Of a stretch of 7,483 nt of DNA, positions 4,903 through 7,483 are shown one piece after another. The translations under genes were made by a program, and so were the position numbers. The stretch's first letter is position 1. The number at the start of each line of letters is the position of its first letter. The stretch is from a bacterium (lineage in GTDB: Bacteria; Auribacterota; UBA6266): NCBI GenBank assembly GCA_023228325.1, contig JALOBK010000014.1, positions 1 to 7,483 on the forward strand, written 5' to 3'. The notes beneath the pieces were generated by a model. That model was given only the letters and a program-made list of their open reading frames with translations, was not told where the DNA came from and ran no database searches.

Positions 4903-4946
4903 GCGGTTCTGATTTTGGTTCGCGTCTGGGCACTAGGAGTAATTTT

Positions 4947-5039
4947 ATGTTCGGCGGGAATCGATGCAAGGGCTTCCCTGTGGATAATTCTCGGGGCTTT
5001 TGTTTCCAAAGAAATTTGGTGTATTCTTCCTATATATGA
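4947..5039 (+). CDS. Possible 30-codon leader ORF, SD-led, overlapping glyA by ATGA
   Basis: ATG 4947 is preceded by AGGAG (4935-4939) at 7 bases. The reading frame runs 30 codons and its TGA stop (5037-5039) overlaps the glyA ATG (5036-5038) in the classic ATGA arrangement used for translational coupling. The peptide begins MFGGNRCKGF and contains four Gly and four Ser; it has no membrane segment. If real, it could let ribosomes reach glyA by termination-reinitiation or sense amino-acid supply. Two things argue for caution: a TATTCT box at 5022-5027 offers glyA its own near-leaderless start, and an overlapping 69-codon frame exists. There is no homology evidence. Confidence 0.35.
   Translation: MFGGNRCKGFPVDNSRGFCFQRNLVYSSYI
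5022..5027 (+). promoter_or_regulatory. Probable -10 box of glyA, near-leaderless
   Basis: TATTCT ends 8 bases before ATG 5036, predicting transcription start within about 2 bases of the start codon. No Shine-Dalgarno sequence lies immediately upstream of this ATG. No -35 is evident. Confidence 0.45.
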
Positions 5040-6196
5040 AATATCCAAAGCTTTGGGACCTGGTTAAAAAAGAAGAAAAAAGGCAGATTCGAGACATCGA
5101 CCTCATCGCTTCCGAGAATTATGCCTCGGAAGAGGTGAGGGAGCTTTTGGGATCGGTTTTGGTCAACAAATACTCCGAAGGCTATCCGGGAAAGCGCTAT
5201 TATCCGGGAAACAAATATTACGACGAGATTGAAGAACTGTGCAAAGGGATTGCCTTAAAAGCTTTCCGTTTGAGCCCCTCGAAATGGTCCGCCAATGTCC
5301 AGCCTTATTCCGGATCGCCGGCCAATTTCGCGGTTTACGGCGCCTTGCTCGAGCCCGGAGAAACGATCCTGGGAATGAAGCTTGCGGCCGGAGGCCATTT
5401 GACCCACGGCCACAAAGTTTCTTTTTCCGGGAAGTTCTTCCACTCGGTCCAATACGGCGTTAACGAGAAAACCGGGCTCATCGACTACGAAGAAATAGAA
5501 GCTCTGGCCAAAAAGCACCGTCCGAAAATAATCGTCTCCGGCATTTCCGCCTATCCTCGGAAAATCAATTTCAAGCGCATTGGAGAAATCGCCAAATCCG
5601 TCGGCGCTTATCACATGGCCGACATTTCCCATATCGCCGGACTGGTTTTGGCCGGACTCCACCCGACGCCGTTTCCGCATAGCGACGTCGTGACGACGAC
5701 CACCCACAAGACTCTGGCCGGTCCGAGGGGGGCGATCATTTTTTCCAAAAAAGAGATTGCCGAGAAAATCGACAAAGCGGTTTTTCCCGGGCTCCAGGGC
5801 GGCCCGCACAACAACGTCACCGCGGCCAAATGCCAAATGTTCTACGAAGCCCAAAAGCCGCAGTTCAAGAGATACGAGGAGCAGATTTTGAAAAATGCCC
5901 GCGCCTTGGCCGAAGAATTAAAAAAACTCGGATTCGATCTGGTGACCGGAGGCACGGACAATCATTTGATGCTCGTGGACTTGAAGAATTTCGGTATCGA
6001 CGGCCTGACCGCCGAAAAACTGCTCGAAAAAAACCATATTCTCGCGAACCGGAACAGCATTCCCGGAGACACTTCGGCTTTCAAGCCGTCCGGAATCAGG
6101 ATCGGCACTCCGGCGGTCACGCGCCGCGGCATGAAAGAAAAAGACATGGGCCGGATCGCGAAAAGAATCTACGAGATTCTGAAGAAAAGGAAATAA
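5036..6196 (+). CDS. glyA: Serine hydroxymethyltransferase
   Basis: GlyA is a PLP enzyme of the cytoplasm that turns serine + tetrahydrofolate into glycine + 5,10-methylene-THF, the main entry of one-carbon units. The protein is 386 residues, about 30 shorter than E. coli GlyA (417), with the loss spread over a shorter N-terminus and C-terminus; the core is intact. Signatures are IASENY (24-29), KYSEGYPGKRYY (45-56), GGHLTHG, ADISHIAGLV and the PLP-lysine motif TTTTHKTLAGPRG with K225. The cofactor pocket and the R-x-GTPAVTRRG substrate-carboxylate region near the C-terminus are present. The start is ATG 5036; a TTG at 5000 in frame would add 12 residues unlike the family and is rejected. It is functionally linked to folD downstream. 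The hairpin after it is oriented for the opposite strand, so its transcript may extend to the terminator at 6534-6558. Confidence 0.98.
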   Translation: MKYPKLWDLVKKEEKRQIRDIDLIASENYASEEVRELLGSVLVNKYSEGYPGKRYYPGNKYYDEIEELCKGIALKAFRLSPSKWSANVQPYSGSPANFAVYGALLEPGETILGMKLAAGGHLTHGHKVSFSGKFFHSVQYGVNEKTGLIDYEEIEALAKKHRPKIIVSGISAYPRKINFKRIGEIAKSVGAYHMADISHIAGLVLAGLHPTPFPHSDVVTTTTHKTLAGPRGAIIFSKKEIAEKIDKAVFPGLQGGPHNNVTAAKCQMFYEAQKPQFKRYEEQILKNARALAEELKKLGFDLVTGGTDNHLMLVDLKNFGIDGLTAEKLLEKNHILANRNSIPGDTSAFKPSGIRIGTPAVTRRGMKEKDMGRIAKRIYEILKKRK

Positions 6197-6202
6197 GAAA
6201 AG

Positions 6203-6229
6203 GCCGCCACAACCTTTAAGGTGGGCGGC
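6203..6229 (-). terminator. Terminator of the 70-aa minus-strand gene
   Basis: GCCGCC (6203-6208) / GGCGGC (6224-6229) with inner ACCT/AGGT pairs. On the minus strand it is followed by TTTTCTTATTT; on the plus strand only TT follows, so it works mainly leftward and weakly for glyA. Confidence 0.7.
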
Positions 6230-6237
6230 TTAGCGAA

Positions 6238-6450
6238 TTATGACGAAGGATACTGGCGTCTTTTGGCGGCAAGACGACGGCTATGATCCCGATATGCTTG
6301 GGAATTTTGAGCATACCGAGGATCGTTTGCTTCGGCATAGAGATCTAATACCGTCTCAAGATCTCTTCTGCCGGGGGCGTCGCCAAACATACGTTCCTCC
6401 ATCCTCCGTTCTCTCCTGAGAACGGACTTGTCCAAAAAAAGAACGCTCAT
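6238..6450 (-). CDS. Small highly charged protein, 70 aa, uncharacterised
   Basis: I do not recognise this protein. It has 70 residues, about a third of them Arg, Lys, Asp or Glu, and is predicted helical. There is an arginine-rich N-terminal third (VLRRERRMEERMFG, 10-23), a middle helix RRDLETVLDLYAEAND and a basic tail (HSRRLAAKRRQYPSS). It has no cysteine, metal motif or membrane segment. The coding call rests on expression signals, which are complete: -35/-10 promoter, Shine-Dalgarno AGGAGG 7 bases before ATG 6450, and a terminator 9 bases after the stop. It sits between two plus-strand folate genes on the opposite strand, so it would be antisense to any glyA read-through. The composition would suit binding to RNA, DNA or the ribosome; this is inference only. 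Confidence 0.75.
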   Translation of the reverse strand: MSVLFLDKSVLRRERRMEERMFGDAPGRRDLETVLDLYAEANDPRYAQNSQAYRDHSRRLAAKRRQYPSS

Positions 6451-6454
6451 ATTT

Positions 6455-6463
6455 CCACCTCCT
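6455..6463 (-). promoter_or_regulatory. Strong Shine-Dalgarno site of the 70-aa gene
   Basis: AGGAGGTGG on the minus strand, with AGGAGG (6458-6463) 7 bases before ATG 6450. This is one of only two strong Shine-Dalgarno sites before the main genes of the window. Confidence 0.85.
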
Positions 6464-6471
6464 ATTGTTTA

Positions 6472-6500
6472 TAAATACCATATTTTGTGCCTTTTGGCAA
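6472..6500 (-). promoter_or_regulatory. Promoter of the 70-aa gene
   Basis: Minus-strand TTGCCA (6495-6500), 17-base spacer and TATTTA (6472-6477), leaving a short leader of about 15 bases that carries the Shine-Dalgarno site. Confidence 0.55.
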
Positions 6501-6533
6501 GCTATAAAGAAAAATGTTTGTTATCCGGACATT

Positions 6534-6558
6534 AAAGCCTTCTATATAAGGCTTTTTT
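6534..6558 (+). terminator. Intrinsic terminator directly upstream of the folD promoter
   Basis: AAAGCCTT (6534-6541) / AAGGCTTT (6548-6555) with a 6-base loop and T6 (6553-6558). It ends 4 bases before the folD -10 box. It would stop rightward transcripts such as glyA read-through before they enter folD. Confidence 0.75.
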
Positions 6559-6562
6559 AAGC

Positions 6563-6568
6563 TATGCT
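6563..6568 (+). promoter_or_regulatory. Probable -10 box of folD, leaderless
   Basis: TATGCT ends exactly 6 bases before ATG 6575, the same spacing as the perfect TATAAT boxes at 138 and 2803. There is no Shine-Dalgarno sequence. Confidence 0.5.
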
Positions 6569-6574
6569 CATTTT

Positions 6575-7393
6575 ATGATTCCGCTTAGCGGCGCTTTGAT
6601 CAGCCAGAATATCTACGAACGGATTAAGCCGATTGTCCCCAAAAACAAGTTCTTGGCCGCCATCCTTGTCGGCGACAACCCGGCTTCTTTGAGTTTCGTC
6701 AAAAAACAAAAACAGCAGGCTGCGGAAAAAGCCGGCATCGATTTCCGGGTTTTCGAATTCCCGGAAAGCGTATCGGAAAAGGATCTGGTTTCCGCGGTCG
6801 AAAACCTTTCCGCCGACAAAAACTGCGGAGGAATCATTATCCAACTTCCTTTACCGGATCATTTGGACAGGCAAGCGGTTCTCGACGCGGTGCCGCGGGA
6901 AAAGGATCCGGATGTCTTAAGCTCGGAATCGATCAATCTTTTCCGGGAAGGGAAGTCTTTGGTTTTGCCTCCGGCCGTCGGGGCCGTCAAAGAAATCCTG
7001 GATTTCCAGAAGATCGATTTGAAGCAAAAATCCGCGGCCGTAATCGGTCTCGGGTTTTTGGTCGGCCGGCCCGTAAGCGATTGGCTCCGGGGGAAATGCC
7101 GTGAGCTTTTCTTGATAGACAAAGGAGACGATTTCTCTCCAGTTAAAACCGCGGATATCTTGGTCTTGGGGACCGGGGTTCCCGGAATCGTCAAAGAATC
7201 GGAAGTGAAGCCCGACGTCTTGATCATCGATTTCGGATACGGAAAAGACAAAGACGGAAAGCTGAAAGGCGATTTCGCTCCGTCGGACGCGAATATGAAA
7301 GGATATTACACTCCGACTCCCGGAGGCACCGGTCCCATTCTTGTAGCCCGTTTGCTTCTGAATTTTTGCGAGCTTGCTTCCAAAACCGGTTAG
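6575..7393 (+). CDS. folD: Bifunctional methylene-THF dehydrogenase / methenyl-THF cyclohydrolase (divergent FolD)
   Basis: FolD oxidises 5,10-methylene-THF (made by GlyA) to methenyl-THF and hydrolyses it to 10-formyl-THF, used for purines and initiator formyl-Met-tRNA. This copy has 272 residues (E. coli 288), mainly through a shorter first helix. Conserved parts are LVGDNPAS (31-38), GGIIIQLPLP, KDPD, the Rossmann glycine loop VIGLGFLVGRP (156-166), GTGVPG and the C-terminal TPTPGGTGP signature. Several key positions differ. The folate-site YVxxK is FVKKQK (41-46), with Tyr to Phe and one extra residue before GI, so the catalytic Lys register is shifted. PCTP is PPAV. The cofactor strand ends in LIDKGDD instead of the usual H-S-R/K, which may favour NAD over NADP. 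It is a single-gene unit with a leaderless start. The family call is firm; cofactor and cyclohydrolase activity are open. Confidence 0.94.
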   Translation: MIPLSGALISQNIYERIKPIVPKNKFLAAILVGDNPASLSFVKKQKQQAAEKAGIDFRVFEFPESVSEKDLVSAVENLSADKNCGGIIIQLPLPDHLDRQAVLDAVPREKDPDVLSSESINLFREGKSLVLPPAVGAVKEILDFQKIDLKQKSAAVIGLGFLVGRPVSDWLRGKCRELFLIDKGDDFSPVKTADILVLGTGVPGIVKESEVKPDVLIIDFGYGKDKDGKLKGDFAPSDANMKGYYTPTPGGTGPILVARLLLNFCELASKTG

Positions 7394-7430
7394 AGCATTT
7401 TTGTCGTGCGTTCGAAAAAAGAAAAATGCT
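7394..7430. repeat. Inverted repeat after folD running into the next promoter
   Basis: A perfect 9-base pair of arms AGCATTTTT (7394-7402) / AAAAATGCT (7422-7430) with a 19-base loop starts at the folD stop codon. No T-tract follows, so it is an imperfect terminator. Its right arm overlaps the extended -10 element of the next promoter. Confidence 0.5.
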
Positions 7431-7435
7431 ATAAT
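7427..7435 (+). promoter_or_regulatory. Extended -10 promoter of the gene beyond the window
   Basis: TGC-TATAAT (TATAAT 7430-7435). The first downstream ATG (7474) lies 38 bases away without a Shine-Dalgarno sequence, and only three codons of it are in the window, so no CDS is called. Unlike the copy at 135-148, this promoter gives a message with an A-rich leader of about 30 bases. Confidence 0.55.
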
Positions 7436-7483
7436 AAATCACAAGATAAAAATCCGCGTAAAAATCAACAAACATGATTAATC

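Noticed and set aside
4979..4987. Perfect DnaA box consensus (TTATCCACA on the minus strand)
   Set aside because: It is a single box with no cluster, no AT-rich unwinding region and no dnaA/dnaN neighbour. A near match at 2728-2736 is far away. One match in this length can be chance, so no origin is called.
4881..5035. Possible glycine or THF riboswitch before glyA
   Set aside because: The conserved cores of these riboswitches were not recognised, and the predicted glyA start is near-leaderless.
4858..5067. 69-codon plus-strand frame from ATG 4858 with two hydrophobic stretches
   Set aside because: Its ATG lies inside a perfect terminator stem, it has no Shine-Dalgarno site or correctly spaced -10, and it runs 32 bases into glyA. 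The longer open frame upstream is a shadow of the AsnRS-like gene. A small membrane protein cannot be fully excluded.
5255..5854. 199-codon minus-strand open frame inside glyA
   Set aside because: It is antisense to strongly conserved glyA codons, with no start signals and no recognisable protein features.
6575..7393. Frameshift or pseudogene status of folD because of altered motifs
   Set aside because: The frame is open from start to stop and the later signatures (LVGRP, TPTPGGTGP) are intact, so divergence, not decay, is the better reading.

Overview
The window looks like a stretch of chromosome from a small-genome bacterium of the Candidate Phyla Radiation (Patescibacteria, probably Parcubacteria-like). 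This is inferred from several traits together: very compact and mostly single-gene transcription units, each with its own hairpin terminator; start codons sitting about 6 bases after a -10 box (leaderless mRNAs); tRNA genes without an encoded CCA; a shortened and divergent FolD; and a stand-alone asparaginyl-tRNA-synthetase-like core. UGA is used as a normal stop, so the UGA=Gly code of Gracilibacteria/Absconditabacteria does not apply. The assignment rests on sequence style, not on a marker gene.

Layout. 1-62: truncated tRNA-Trp (minus). 150-563: small membrane protein. 612-682: tRNA-Gly (minus). 774-1376: membrane-anchored helical protein. 1415-1965: dense tRNA block with Arg(TCT) and Arg(CCT) on the minus strand, divergent from Phe, Pro and His on the plus strand. 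2021-2614: AT-rich NYN/LabA-like nuclease gene (minus). 2815-3252: Nudix hydrolase. 3317-3676: uncharacterised protein with an internally repeated motif (minus, Shine-Dalgarno-led). 3742-4761: AsnRS-like catalytic core without an anticodon-binding domain (minus). 4947-5039: possible short leader ORF overlapping the glyA start. 5036-6196: glyA. 6238-6450: small charged protein (minus, Shine-Dalgarno-led). 6575-7393: folD. 7427-7435: promoter of a gene that lies beyond the window.

How the genes fit together. GlyA (serine + THF to glycine + methylene-THF) and FolD (methylene-THF to formyl-THF) form the core of one-carbon metabolism, although they are transcribed from separate promoters. The AsnRS-like protein may be an asparagine synthetase of the AS-AR type. 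The Nudix enzyme cleans or hydrolyses nucleotides, and the NYN protein is a likely RNase. The tRNA block supplies seven acceptors.

The most unusual features are regulatory. (1) Two gene-expression styles occur side by side: leaderless genes with a TATAAT-like box about 6 bases before ATG, and two small genes with strong Shine-Dalgarno sequences and proper -35/-10 promoters. (2) An SD-led 30-codon ORF overlaps the glyA ATG by ATGA. (3) Intrinsic terminators sit directly upstream of several promoters, as if to insulate them. I saw no CRISPR array, insertion sequence, rRNA or convincing known riboswitch.
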